From Syntrophobacterales bacterium Delta_02 (GTDB lineage: Bacteria > Desulfobacterota > Syntrophorhabdia > Syntrophorhabdales > Syntrophorhabdaceae): 60,251 nucleotides of DNA. The stretch lies in the NCBI GenBank assembly GCA_001603955.1, contig LVAA01000020.1, positions 1-60,251 on the forward strand. The letters are read 5' to 3'. Position 1 is the stretch's first letter, and every line of letters starts with the position of its first letter. This document shows positions 8,528 to 17,934 of the stretch, in pieces. Below the pieces are notes generated by a model, which worked only from the letters and a program-made list of their open reading frames with translations, had not been told where the DNA came from and did not search any database. The position numbers and the translations under genes were made by a program.

Positions 8528-9919
8528 ATGGACCCGAACACGAAACGATCCTTCGAAATCCTTGGTCTCCGGGAGAATGCGTCGGCGGAGGATGCCGACA
8601 GCGCGTACCGCCTTCTCGTTGCAGAAAAGACCGACTGGGGCGACGTAAAGGAGATCAACTGGGCCTATGAATGCGTTAAGCAGTATTTTTCCGCGAAGAC
8701 AGCCGATGGCTCGCCGGCACCGCAGGCGTATTCCCCTCCAGAAGAGCTTCGCCTTTCTCCTTCTTCGCATCAGCGGATGCGCGGTTCCGGGCGAAAAACT
8801 GCCCTGGTCGCAGTATCCCTGATCGGGGTTATTCTGGTGGTCTTTGCCGCCCTCCTGGCACTCAAGGTGATCGATCCTTTCAGGACGCGCGGTACGGGGG
8901 ACCTTTCGGGGATCATAAAGGCTGTAAAGCCCTCCATTGTTACCATCACCACCGATGGAGCTGCCCGGGGGTCCGGATTTCTCGTGAGCAAAGATGGCTA
9001 TATCGTCACAAATGCCCACGTAATGCGTGAAAAGACGGGCAAGGCGACCTTCTCGGACGGCTCCGTCGTCGAGGTGGACCTCGTCATCGTCGATCCCGAG
9101 AGAGATTTTGCGCTCCTCAGGGCCCGGCAGGCCAGGCAGTATCCCCATCTGCGGCTGGGCGACAGCTCGGCGTGCTCCGAGGGCGACACGGTGATAGCCG
9201 CCGGTACACCCCTTTCCTTTGAAACTACCTTTACGCGGGGGATCATCAGCTCCTCCAAGCGGTCTTTCCCGGCCTACAAGGCATCCTTCATCCAGACCGA
9301 TGCGGCGCTGAGCCCGGGCAATAGCGGGGGACCGCTCATCAACCTCTCGGGTGATGTTGTCGGTATCAATTCCCTTAAGATCTCGGGACCGAACGTCGAG
9401 GGCATGGGATTCGCCGTCGCCATCAACGATGTGAAGCGCCACATCTCGGGCAGGCAGCAGATGACTGATGCCGATCTCTCGCGCGAACTCTCCCGAGTGG
9501 ACGAGAAGATGGAGGAAATGAGCCGGTGGCGGGACCAGTCATCTGCTGCTGAGGAAAGAAGGGCCCGCGACAGGATGGTCGAGGAGCAGTGGGAGCGCGA
9601 GCGGCGGCGGAGAGAGTTCTCGGAGCGGGTCGAAGAGGCTAACCGCAGCCTCAGGGAGCAAAAGGAAAAGGAGGAGCGCCGGATCCGGGAGGAGGCCGAG
9701 CAGTACAGGTCCCGGATGCGCAACCAGATGGAAGCGAGGCGCAAGGCTCTCTCCGAGTGCCTCTACAGTGCGAACCACCAATATGAGACGGCCTGGAACG
9801 ATTCGTGCAGATCGATGAATCTCGGCACACAGTGCAGGCTTCCCTATTCCGCGGCAAGCATACTGGAACAGCGCCTCATGCAATCACGAAACGAATGTTT
9901 CAGGTTATATCCGCAGTAA
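8528..9919 (+). CDS. Membrane-anchored HtrA-like serine protease with degenerate J-like N-terminus
   Basis: The 463-residue protein combines four parts. Residues 7-54 resemble a J-domain (RSFEILGLRENASAEDADSAY, then INWAYECVKQYF) but lack the HPD tripeptide. One membrane helix spans about 90-112. Residues 125-305 are a trypsin-like S1C domain with His164 (TNAHV), Asp193 (ERDFALL) and Ser266 (SPGNSGGPL), all in place. The tail from about 305 to 415 is a highly charged Glu/Arg coiled coil, and the last 45 residues contain Cys pairs. There is no PDZ domain, unlike DegP or DegS. The protease would face the periplasm and the J-like part the cytoplasm. It may sense or clear misfolded envelope proteins; this is inference. 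AGGGAGGC precedes the ATG. Confidence 0.82.
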   Translation: MDPNTKRSFEILGLRENASAEDADSAYRLLVAEKTDWGDVKEINWAYECVKQYFSAKTADGSPAPQAYSPPEELRLSPSSHQRMRGSGRKTALVAVSLIGVILVVFAALLALKVIDPFRTRGTGDLSGIIKAVKPSIVTITTDGAARGSGFLVSKDGYIVTNAHVMREKTGKATFSDGSVVEVDLVIVDPERDFALLRARQARQYPHLRLGDSSACSEGDTVIAAGTPLSFETTFTRGIISSSKRSFPAYKASFIQTDAALSPGNSGGPLINLSGDVVGINSLKISGPNVEGMGFAVAINDVKRHISGRQQMTDADLSRELSRVDEKMEEMSRWRDQSSAAEERRARDRMVEEQWERERRRREFSERVEEANRSLREQKEKEERRIREEAEQYRSRMRNQMEARRKALSECLYSANHQYETAWNDSCRSMNLGTQCRLPYSAASILEQRLMQSRNECFRLYPQ

Positions 9920-9933
9920 CAGACATCCGCCCT

Positions 9934-11610
9934 TCAAGCTCCCGGTTCCTTGTCCGGCTCATCGGAGTGCCGGGCAGGTGGCGCGTACCACTGGTCCATG
10001 GGAACCACTTTCGGTTCCATGGGGTCACCGCGATATGATGGCGACATGATCTGAACGCCGTATTCGTTAAATGTATCCTGTATGTTCCGGTGGAGACCGG
10101 CATAGGTTTGGGCCATTTCCTCCGGCTTATCGGTGTAGGCGTTCAGCTCATAAGAGACATAGAAGTCGTCAAGCGACGTTTGAAGGACAAAAGGATGCGG
10201 TTCCCTGAGCAGTTCTTCGGTCTTTTCCGCGGCCGTGAGGAGCAGGGCCTCAACCTGTCGCCAGGGGGTATCGTACCCAATAGTGACCGTAGTGTGTAGT
10301 ATAAGCCCCCTTTTCTTCGCCAGAAAGCTGTAATTGATGACGGGACTGCTGACGATCATGGAGCTTGGCACCACTATCTCTTCGTTCTTGATGGTGCGGA
10401 GGTGCACGACCTGGAGCCGCATCTCGACGACATCGCCGACATGGTCTGCGATCTTCACGCGGTCCCCGATCTTAAATACCCGTCTGTAGATCAAGGTATA
10501 GCCTGCTATCACATTTGCGACCGCGGAGCTTGAACCGATGGAGATCAGGGCTCCGAGAAAGACGGATATGCCCTTGAAGGCGAGAGAGCCCGAACCGGGG
10601 ATATAAGGATAGGCCATGACGGCCGCAAAGGCCACGATGAAGAGCCGGCAGATCTTGTACGTGGGGTCGGCCCAATCAGGATAGAAACCCTTGAGCTCGA
10701 GTGCGCCGCTTCCGATCTGTCTGAACACATGCCGGACCATCTTCAGGGCGTACCTGGTGACCGCGACCAGGAGGGCTATGATGACCAGATCGGGGACCTG
10801 GTGCCACACTGCGTTGCCCGCCGTCTTCAGAGGGCCCAGTATGTAACCAAAGAGCTCGTCTGCAAAATGTCTCGTCCAGGGCAGAAAACTCAGGCTTGAG
10901 TGGACGTAAGTGTAGAAGAGTATAAAATAGATGACGAAACGCGAGAGTCTGGTCACCATCAGCAGGAGCGCCCTTACCCTCTCGGCCCGGACGATATCCA
11001 TATCTTTGATCCGAACCGATATCTTCTTTGATTCCACCCAGCGGTCTATGTTTTGTTCCAACTTTCGATAGACCCTGTTGAGGATCATGAGAATGGCAAC
11101 AAGGACCAGTGTTGCTACGAGGACAAGAGCGCTCCCGATCAGAATGCTCCTGATGCCGTACTCTCTTCTGTATTCCCTGATCGCCTCGCGCAGCTCCTGC
11201 GCTCGTTGTTTCGCCAGTTCCTGCCTGTCACTGCCCTCCTCTCTTGCATCTTCGTCGAGAATGACGAGAAGTTGTCTGTTCCCCGCACCGATGAGGGTGA
11301 GAGGGGACTCATAATTCAGCGTTCCCACGGAATCGACGGGAATGCTGAAGTTTTCGGCTACCTCCTTGAGCCTTTCCGATGATAACTGTGCCCTTCCCTC
11401 CGCCGAGATGGGGATACCTTTGACCTCCTTGATCCGGAACAGGGTTTTGTCGCCAAGGACCACGGGGTAACCCGAAGGTGCCTTTGCCTCTTCTTGTTTG
11501 GCGGGTTGCCCGGTTGGCGGCGTGGTGGCTGTCTGGGCCACACTGCTGGAGGCTGCCAGTGTCATGAACAGGACCAGGAAGAGCACCGGGACCATCGATC
11601 TTCTCATCAT
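9934..11610 (-). CDS. MscS-family mechanosensitive channel with periplasmic N-terminal domain
   Basis: 558 residues: a signal peptide (cleavage near SSVAQTA), a periplasmic stretch of about 130 residues, then several membrane helices from about 145 to 390. The MscS core shows the pore-lining helix (SSSAVANVIAGYTLIYRRVF), the beta domain signature FKIGDRVKIADHVGDVVEM and NEEIVVPSSMIVSSPVINYS. A C-terminal cytoplasmic cage follows. Family members open on membrane tension and release solutes after osmotic downshock. It is the last gene of the long minus-strand block containing two other predicted channels. GGGAGGGAG precedes the start. It is convergent with the protease gene, 14 bases apart. Confidence 0.9.
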   Translation of the reverse strand: MMRRSMVPVLFLVLFMTLAASSSVAQTATTPPTGQPAKQEEAKAPSGYPVVLGDKTLFRIKEVKGIPISAEGRAQLSSERLKEVAENFSIPVDSVGTLNYESPLTLIGAGNRQLLVILDEDAREEGSDRQELAKQRAQELREAIREYRREYGIRSILIGSALVLVATLVLVAILMILNRVYRKLEQNIDRWVESKKISVRIKDMDIVRAERVRALLLMVTRLSRFVIYFILFYTYVHSSLSFLPWTRHFADELFGYILGPLKTAGNAVWHQVPDLVIIALLVAVTRYALKMVRHVFRQIGSGALELKGFYPDWADPTYKICRLFIVAFAAVMAYPYIPGSGSLAFKGISVFLGALISIGSSSAVANVIAGYTLIYRRVFKIGDRVKIADHVGDVVEMRLQVVHLRTIKNEEIVVPSSMIVSSPVINYSFLAKKRGLILHTTVTIGYDTPWRQVEALLLTAAEKTEELLREPHPFVLQTSLDDFYVSYELNAYTDKPEEMAQTYAGLHRNIQDTFNEYGVQIMSPSYRGDPMEPKVVPMDQWYAPPARHSDEPDKEPGA

Positions 11611-11796
11611 CTCCCTCCCCTATTGCCTTCGTTCCGTTACCCCGAGCCGACATGCACAAATGGAAGACCCGGGGACACAGGGCCGACCCGCTAACGCGAG
11701 GCGCATTCTTTTCAGCTATTCCTCAGATGTTATCAGATGTCGCGATGAAATGTGTGCCATCAATTCTGCCGTAAAGAGGTCGTTCTCTTTCATGTC

Positions 11797-14556
11797 TCAG
11801 GGCTGTGGCGGGCCCTTGCGCAGGATTCGTTTTCCGCCCGTCAGGTATGTGTCCGGCTGCAGGGTACCGAAGATCTCGATCAGCTTTGCCACCAGTCCCG
11901 TCCAGCCCGTCTGGTGGCTTGCGCCGAGTCCTGCGCCGTTATCACCGTGAAAATACTCATAGAAAAGGATATGATCCCTCCAGTGGGGATCGGATTGGAA
12001 TTTCCCGGCTCTTCCAAAGACCGGCCTTCTGCCCTCCGCGTCCTTGAGAAAAATGCGCGTGAGGCGGCTGGCGATCTCGCGGGCCACCTCGAAGAGGTTC
12101 ATTACGTTTCCTGAGCCCGTGGGGCATTCTATTTTGAAGTTGTCCCCGTAGTAAAGGTAGTAGTTGAGCAGAGCCCTGATAATGATCGCGTTGACGGGCA
12201 TCCAGATCGGTCCCCTCCAGTTGGAATTTCCCCCGAACATGCCCGAGTCGGACTCGGCGGGCAGGTACTCTACCCGGTACTCATCTCCGTTCGTGCGAAA
12301 TACGTAGGGATGGTCCAGATGGTACCGCGAGAGGGCCCGGATGCCGTAGGGGCTTAAGAACTCGTTCTCGTCGAGCATCCTCGTCAGTATGCGCCCGAGC
12401 CTCTCCTGATTCACGAGGGCAAGGATCGTACGGTCATTGACCCCGTAGTGACCCGGCCCGATGGCGTGAACGCTCTCAAGGAGTTCGGGCATCTGGCTGA
12501 GCCGCATACGGGAGATCTCGATGACACGGGGTACCTGCCGCCTTTGCCAATCCTCGATGACGGTTGTGGCGCACAGGGGCAGAAGCCCCACCATCGACCG
12601 CACCTTTAACCGCTGAGATGAGTCATCGGGGAGCCTCAGGAGGTCGTAGTAGAAACCGTCCTCTTCATCCCACATGCCCTCCCCGCCCACACGGTTGATA
12701 CCCGACGCTATCCAGTAGAAATGCTCGACGAACTTGAGGCAGATATCCTCATATATCGGGTCATGGACCGCCGCCTCAGCGCTCAATTCGATCATGTTCT
12801 GGCAAAAGAGGGCCATCCATGCCGTGCCGTCGGCCTGCTCGAGGTAGCCCCCGGTGGGGAGAGGGGCGCTGCGGTCGAAAACGCCGATATTGTCGAGCCC
12901 GAGAAAACCACCTTCGAACACGTTCTTTCCGAACCGGTCTTTCCGGTTGACCCACCAGGTGAAGTTCAGCATGAGCTTGGTAAGGGCCCTTTTCAGGAAA
13001 TCGATGTCGGACCTTCTATGAAACATCTGTTCCGACCTGTAAAGGAACAGTGCGGCGAAGGCATGGACGGGCGGGTTCACGTCGCTGAAGTTCCATTCGT
13101 ATGCCGGGATCTGTCCGCTGGGGTGCAGGTAGATCTCCCGGAGCATGAGGTCGAGCTGTTCCTTGGCAAAATCGGTGTCCACGGTGGAGAGGGCGATGCT
13201 ATGGAACGCGAGGTCCCAGGCTGCATACCATGGATATTCCCACTTGTCGGGCATGGAGATGACGTGGTCATTGACCATGTGGAACCATTCCCGGTTCCTT
13301 GCATCACGGGTCTGGCCGTGAAGCGGATGTGCGTGGTGCTCCTCGAGCCATATGTCGGCATTGAAGTAATAGCATTGCTTTGTCCAGAGCATCCCGGCCA
13401 GGGCCTGGCGCATGACGGAAGCCTCGTCCCTCGTTATCGACGGCGGGGTCAGCGAGGCGTAGAACCTGTCAGCCTCGTCGATCCTCCTCTGAAAGACGGT
13501 GTCAAAGGCGGTTCCGAAGGGTTTTCCAGCAGGTCTTGTCGCGGCGGCGCGAAGGCGGAGTTTTACCACCGCATCCCGTCCCGGGTCAATACGGAACCTG
13601 TAATGAGCCGAGGCCTTGGTTCCCGTCCCGGCGGGGTTAACGGTTTCGGTCCGGCCGTGCACAATGCAGTCATTTATGCCGTCTTTCACGTGAGAACTCG
13701 CGTTCTGTGAACCAAAGAGGCGTTCGTTGTTCGTTTCGTTCTCCGTGAAGAGAAGGTCAGGTTCACCCTCGCACAAGAGCATGTAATCGGCCAGGAACTC
13801 CTGGAGCGCGGGGTCTGTGACATGTGTTTTGATTGACCTCATGTCCTTTCTGTCGCTCGAACGAAGGACGGGTTTGGGCCCGCCGCCCAGCCAGGACCAG
13901 GTGTTGCGGAACCACAGTGTCGGCAGGACGTGGATGTCGGCGGCGTCGGGGCCGCGGTTGCAGACGGTGATCCGAACGAGGATGTCTTCGGGGGCCGCTT
14001 TCGCGTACTCCACGAAGACGTCGAAGTACCGGTCACCATCAAAGACTCCCGTGTCGAGGAGCTCATACTCCAGTTCGGTTCGGTAACGGGCGCGGTTCAT
14101 ATCCAGCAGGTCCGAGTATGGATAAGCTGCCTGGGAATACTTGTAGAGGTGCTTCATGTATGAGTGGGTGGGAGTACTATCGAGATAGAAGTAGTATTCC
14201 TTGACATCTTCGCCATGGTTTCCCTCGGTGTTGGTAAGACCGAACAGCCTCTCCTTGAGAATGGGGTCTTTTTCGTTCCAGAGGGCAAGGGCGAAGCAGA
14301 GAATTTGATGACTGTCGCTTATCCCCGCGAGACCGTCCTCGCCCCAGTGGTAGGCACGGGAACGGGCCTGATCGTGGCTGAAATAGTTCCAGGCGTTCCC
14401 GTCCTCGCTGTAATCTTCTCTGACAGTCCCCCATTGGCGTTCGGAGAGGTACGGTCCCCACTTCTTCCACGGGGCTTTTCCGGTCCGGCATTCTTCCAGC
14501 CGGCCGGCGCACTCCGCAAGCCGTTTCATTTCAGGATTCGGTCGTTGCACTGCCAT
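11797..14556 (-). CDS. GH63-like (alpha/alpha)6 glycoside hydrolase
   Basis: A 919-residue cytoplasmic protein without a signal peptide. The C-terminal half carries the GH63/MGH1-type signature NWRGPIWMPVNAIIIRALLNYY and WDEEDGFYYDLLRLPDD, and the N-terminal part has ERQWGTVREDYSEDGNAWNY plus HYWGEDGLAGI-like blocks. Related bacterial proteins (YgjK-like, mannosylglycerate-hydrolase-like) release alpha-linked glucose or mannose, sometimes from compatible solutes. A solute role would fit the neighbouring MscS channel but is inference. GAGGGGACAATC precedes the start codon at a plausible distance. The gene is at the far end of the envelope block, separated from MscS by 186 bases. Confidence 0.85.
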   Translation of the reverse strand: MAVQRPNPEMKRLAECAGRLEECRTGKAPWKKWGPYLSERQWGTVREDYSEDGNAWNYFSHDQARSRAYHWGEDGLAGISDSHQILCFALALWNEKDPILKERLFGLTNTEGNHGEDVKEYYFYLDSTPTHSYMKHLYKYSQAAYPYSDLLDMNRARYRTELEYELLDTGVFDGDRYFDVFVEYAKAAPEDILVRITVCNRGPDAADIHVLPTLWFRNTWSWLGGGPKPVLRSSDRKDMRSIKTHVTDPALQEFLADYMLLCEGEPDLLFTENETNNERLFGSQNASSHVKDGINDCIVHGRTETVNPAGTGTKASAHYRFRIDPGRDAVVKLRLRAAATRPAGKPFGTAFDTVFQRRIDEADRFYASLTPPSITRDEASVMRQALAGMLWTKQCYYFNADIWLEEHHAHPLHGQTRDARNREWFHMVNDHVISMPDKWEYPWYAAWDLAFHSIALSTVDTDFAKEQLDLMLREIYLHPSGQIPAYEWNFSDVNPPVHAFAALFLYRSEQMFHRRSDIDFLKRALTKLMLNFTWWVNRKDRFGKNVFEGGFLGLDNIGVFDRSAPLPTGGYLEQADGTAWMALFCQNMIELSAEAAVHDPIYEDICLKFVEHFYWIASGINRVGGEGMWDEEDGFYYDLLRLPDDSSQRLKVRSMVGLLPLCATTVIEDWQRRQVPRVIEISRMRLSQMPELLESVHAIGPGHYGVNDRTILALVNQERLGRILTRMLDENEFLSPYGIRALSRYHLDHPYVFRTNGDEYRVEYLPAESDSGMFGGNSNWRGPIWMPVNAIIIRALLNYYLYYGDNFKIECPTGSGNVMNLFEVAREIASRLTRIFLKDAEGRRPVFGRAGKFQSDPHWRDHILFYEYFHGDNGAGLGASHQTGWTGLVAKLIEIFGTLQPDTYLTGGKRILRKGPPQP

Positions 14557-14727
14557 GATTGTCCCCTCCCATTCTGTTCAAATATCTTCGGTCAAGTATA
14601 TGCGGGATGCGCGCTCGGCTCTGCCCCGCAGAAGTCGACGGGGGCGACGAGGAAGCGTTTTCGACAGTCAGGGGCTTCAAATGCCCCCCCTGTCTTCGGG
14701 TTTGAATCTCAGCGGCTGAGCGGGGCG

Positions 14728-15540
14728 TCAGAACCGGAACCCGATGCCTATGATCGGTCCCTGCATGGTGACGTCGTACTTGAACTTGTCCGGCCCGTGC
14801 CCGTCCTCGTAGTCGATGCCCAGGATGCGGTAGCCCAGCCAGGCGCTGACCATGGGCGAAAAGTGGTAACCGAATATGGCCGAGGCGTTATACGCAAAGT
14901 GGGAGCCGACGCCGAAGCCGCCTATGTCACCCCTCACCGCGATGGCCAGCTTCTTCGTGATGTCTGCCATGAGCCTGAGGCCCAGGAAAGGGTCCACCCA
15001 GTCCTTGGTGCCGCTCGGAGAGGTATCGAGACCCACGAGAGGGACAAAGGCGGACAATCTCCCATAGAGGGATATGTAGCGAAGGCCTCCAAGCGCATCT
15101 ACGCTGACCCTGCGCTCCCGGTCGATGGGACGGGTGAGGAACCGGTAGAACGCTCCCCCTTCCACGATCCACTCCTCTATCCGCACGTCGATGTCAACGG
15201 GGCCGTATGTGGGGCTCACCCCCGAGCCGTCATTGGAAAGCTTCAGGTACGTGGCATCGAGGAACATTCCCCATTTACCCTTCCAGCCCTCCAGGTGCAC
15301 CTGGGCCCCAACGTCAAGGTTCTCCCAGATATCGCTGAAAGAGAAATTGACGTTAGATTCCACGCCATTCACCGTCGTCTTGCCATCGAGACCGGCCATC
15401 CAGAAGTATGGGGCCACGAAGAATTCCCACCTGTCAGGGGCGGCCTTCTGGTCCAAAGCGCTTTGGCCGTGACCGGCGGGAGGAAGCAATAGAGCGAGCA
15501 GCACTGCCATCGTGATGACGCCGAATTTTCCGAATATCAT
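14728..15540 (-). CDS. Outer-membrane beta-barrel protein
   Basis: 270 residues: a signal peptide (hydrophobic 9-22, cleavage near GHGQSA), then alternating polar/aromatic strands such as WEFFVAPYFWMAGLDGKTTV and ISLYGRLSAFVPLVGLD, ending in the terminal aromatic typical of barrels (GIGFRF). The size fits an 8-12 strand barrel. I do not recognise a specific porin family. GGAGGTGCGAGA precedes the ATG. It sits between the GH63 gene and the ligand-gated channel gene, within the envelope block. Confidence 0.7.
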   Translation of the reverse strand: MIFGKFGVITMAVLLALLLPPAGHGQSALDQKAAPDRWEFFVAPYFWMAGLDGKTTVNGVESNVNFSFSDIWENLDVGAQVHLEGWKGKWGMFLDATYLKLSNDGSGVSPTYGPVDIDVRIEEWIVEGGAFYRFLTRPIDRERRVSVDALGGLRYISLYGRLSAFVPLVGLDTSPSGTKDWVDPFLGLRLMADITKKLAIAVRGDIGGFGVGSHFAYNASAIFGYHFSPMVSAWLGYRILGIDYEDGHGPDKFKYDVTMQGPIIGIGFRF

Positions 15541-15659
15541 TCTCGCACCTCCTTCTTTATCTATCCTGCCCTATGGATGTGCCGGCGTTAAGCCGAAGGT
15601 TCCTGTATCAGCCCGCCGGTAAGCTTGTACATTGCATGGATCTCCAGGAGTCATCTTGC

Positions 15660-17516
15660 CTACCTGTATGCAAGAAGGGTCACTATGAGGAGCCCGACGA
15701 CGTAAGCGAAGGGATAGAACCAGATCACATAGCGGTCTATCCGGTTCACCAGGAGATCTCTTCCGTCGCTGACGAGGCGTCTGATCAGTACGGCCAGTAT
15801 GAGCATGAGCGCCGTCACCACGAAGACGGCGGCCAGCAACATATCGAGGAACGTCATGTACCCGAGCCGCGGAAGATCGTTGGAGATTGCAAAATTGAAT
15901 GCGATGAACAGCAGGAGGTTGGCCCCCGAGGCATCCACGCGCTTCGTGTAGTCCCTCAGGAAGAAGATGATCCACGACACCACGATGATGATCAACAGGG
16001 GAAGAAAGATACGAAAGGCATAGTACGTCAGATGCCGTTTGGCCTTGAAGTGGAAATCGAAGCGGGACACCGGCCGCTCCGCCAGTTCGGCTCTTTCTAT
16101 AGAGGTATCGAGACCGGTCACTATCCACTCTTCCTCGCCCAGCTGCTTGCCGGCTTCACTGAAGCCCTCAAGGTCTTTAAAGACAAAGAACCATGAGGGA
16201 AAGAGGGAATCAACCCTGATAAAGAACGACTGCTTGTCAAAGGGAAATTTCCGGAAGTCGAAATCCGGGGCCTGGAGTGTCACGGTAAAACGTTCCAGGT
16301 AGAGCGCCCTACCGTCGGCAAAGACCACGGCGGCGCTATTCTGGATCCACCGGTTGCCCTGCTGGTTATAGATGGAGAAATCCGGCCATAGCTTGCCTTC
16401 CTCGTTCAGCTTGCGCGTAAAGGACTCCCTGGTGTAGACCTGAGCCTGTGTTTGTGCCGCATCGGGTCTGAAAGCCAGGCCAGGATCCTCCCATTTCATC
16501 ATGAGTGTGGCGACGACCCCGAAGTTCTCCGACCTCTGGTTCACGTTGGATATCTGCTGCATCTTGATGCCGATCTTTACGGGCACAGGTCTCTCCAGCA
16601 CGGGGTTTCCGCCGGCCTCACCTTTTCCTTCCAGGATCTCGGGGGCATTCACCCCGATCAGCACCCGATAGTCGCCCGTCATTACCGTCTTGTCCCGAAG
16701 CGTCCCCGATACCATGACCATGCAATTCCTCATGTACCGGGGAAATCTGTACTTCAGGGCGGCGGTCGCGCTCTCGCCCTTGAGGTTGGCAATTGCAAGG
16801 GCCTTGCCCCCGAAGTCCTGGAGCCTGACCATGGGCCTGAGGTTACCGGAGAGGGCCTCCACGTAGACGTACAGGGTATCTCCCGGATGGATGCCTTTGA
16901 TCCTCAGATATCGTTTGCCCTTGAGGGTTCCTTTTACTTCCTCTATCCCCTTACCGAGATGGGAGGCGATCCTGTTGAGGGATGCGAATCTGTCACCTGT
17001 TGGTGTCGCTCTCCCCGTGAGGATCTCGGGAGCATTCAGCCCGAGAAGAAGGCGGTAGCTGCCGAAGGTCCGGTATCCGAGGGCGCTTCTTACAAGCAAC
17101 ATGTAATTGCCGTCCGCCGGGATCTTGAACCGCAGGGCCGAATCGTAGTTCCCGTCGAGATCATCGTTCCACGCCAGGGAAAACTTGTTGAGAAGGTCCC
17201 GGGAGGCAGCTATAGGGTCTTCGCCCCCGGCCACGGCCTCTTTTATCTTCTCAACAAACAGCTCCCGTATCTTCTCGAAGTCCGTGGAAGACTTGAAGAG
17301 TATCACCATGGGGTCAAAGGTTCCCGAGGTCCCTTTCACATACACGTAGAGACTATCACCCCTTAAGAGCCCCGAGAGGGTGTAGAGGGCATTGTCTCTT
17401 TCCTCGAGATGGCCGGTAATGTCCTGGACCATGACCCTGCCTTGCGCTGAGGCCGAACCAACGAGAAAGGTGAGGATCAAGAAAAGAAGCAAGACAAAGC
17501 CCGGGATACGTTGCAT
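15660..17516 (-). CDS. Pentameric ligand-gated ion channel with duplicated N-terminal domain (DeCLIC-like)
   Basis: Start at ATG 17516 (MQRIPGFVLLL), which opens a clean signal peptide; upstream in-frame codons lack one. Of 618 residues, about 27-305 hold two tandem repeats. Repeat 1 has GDSLYVYVKGTSGTFDPMV and YRLLLGLNAPEILTG, repeat 2 has GDTLYVYVEALSGNLRPMV and YRVLIGVNAPEILEG. The ligand-binding domain follows, with the Pro-loop FRKFPFDKQSFFIRVDS and no Cys-loop cysteines, as in other prokaryotic members. Four membrane helices close the protein: M1 (IFLPLLIIIVVSWII), M2 (GANLLLFIAFNFAISN), M3 and M4 (at the C-terminus). A duplicated N-terminal domain is known from DeCLIC of a Desulfofustis relative. 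The ligand is unknown. Confidence 0.88.
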   Translation of the reverse strand: MQRIPGFVLLLFLILTFLVGSASAQGRVMVQDITGHLEERDNALYTLSGLLRGDSLYVYVKGTSGTFDPMVILFKSSTDFEKIRELFVEKIKEAVAGGEDPIAASRDLLNKFSLAWNDDLDGNYDSALRFKIPADGNYMLLVRSALGYRTFGSYRLLLGLNAPEILTGRATPTGDRFASLNRIASHLGKGIEEVKGTLKGKRYLRIKGIHPGDTLYVYVEALSGNLRPMVRLQDFGGKALAIANLKGESATAALKYRFPRYMRNCMVMVSGTLRDKTVMTGDYRVLIGVNAPEILEGKGEAGGNPVLERPVPVKIGIKMQQISNVNQRSENFGVVATLMMKWEDPGLAFRPDAAQTQAQVYTRESFTRKLNEEGKLWPDFSIYNQQGNRWIQNSAAVVFADGRALYLERFTVTLQAPDFDFRKFPFDKQSFFIRVDSLFPSWFFVFKDLEGFSEAGKQLGEEEWIVTGLDTSIERAELAERPVSRFDFHFKAKRHLTYYAFRIFLPLLIIIVVSWIIFFLRDYTKRVDASGANLLLFIAFNFAISNDLPRLGYMTFLDMLLAAVFVVTALMLILAVLIRRLVSDGRDLLVNRIDRYVIWFYPFAYVVGLLIVTLLAYR

Positions 17517-17602
17517 GTTTCCGTGACGAACAAGACCGCGTACGGGTCTTTTCGGGACACCGAGAGGATCAAATCTCCCTGCGGAAGAATGGTATCCGCG
17601 TG

Positions 17603-17893
17603 CTATCTGAAGAATTGTCTGCCGGACAGGTCCCTGCAAATCGCCTCCCCATCGTCGTTCGTCCAGCAGGCCCAGCACTGACCGTTGCAGCCACTGTAGA
17701 TCGCGTTGCAGAGACCGACGGCGTTTCTTACGGGATTGAATACGTCGATCGTGCCGACCTCATCATACTGCTCGTGAGTGCCGAGGTAACAGCTTACCGG
17801 AACATCCTCACTGCCCCAGGAAGGGGCAAAGCCTGCAAGGGAAAAAACCACCAACAGGGCTGCAACAAATGTGATCCTGGGTTTCCGTGACAT
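17603..17893 (-). CDS. Small secreted six-cysteine protein
   Basis: A 96-residue product of no family known to me. Residues 1-28 form a signal peptide (hydrophobic VAALLVVFSLAGFAPSW). The mature 68 residues contain six cysteines at 35, 62, 69, 73, 76 and 86, including C-x3-C-x2-C (CNGQCWAC), which suggests disulfides or metal binding in the periplasm. It lies 86 bases upstream of the ligand-gated channel gene in the same orientation, so it may be co-expressed with it. A link to channel gating is speculation. Confidence 0.65.
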   Translation of the reverse strand: MSRKPRITFVAALLVVFSLAGFAPSWGSEDVPVSCYLGTHEQYDEVGTIDVFNPVRNAVGLCNAIYSGCNGQCWACWTNDDGEAICRDLSGRQFFR

Positions 17894-17934
17894 GTGTCAA
17901 AGTCCTCCGGTGCAATAATGGGACGCGCGCCCCG

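Noticed and set aside
12721..13710. Open + strand frame of 329 codons opposite the GH63 gene
   Set aside because: No recognisable domain; the minus-strand frame carries the GH63 motifs throughout.
14164..15492. Open + strand frame of 442 codons opposite the barrel protein gene
   Set aside because: Antisense to the signal peptide, barrel strands and GH63 N-terminus; composition is that of a shadow frame.
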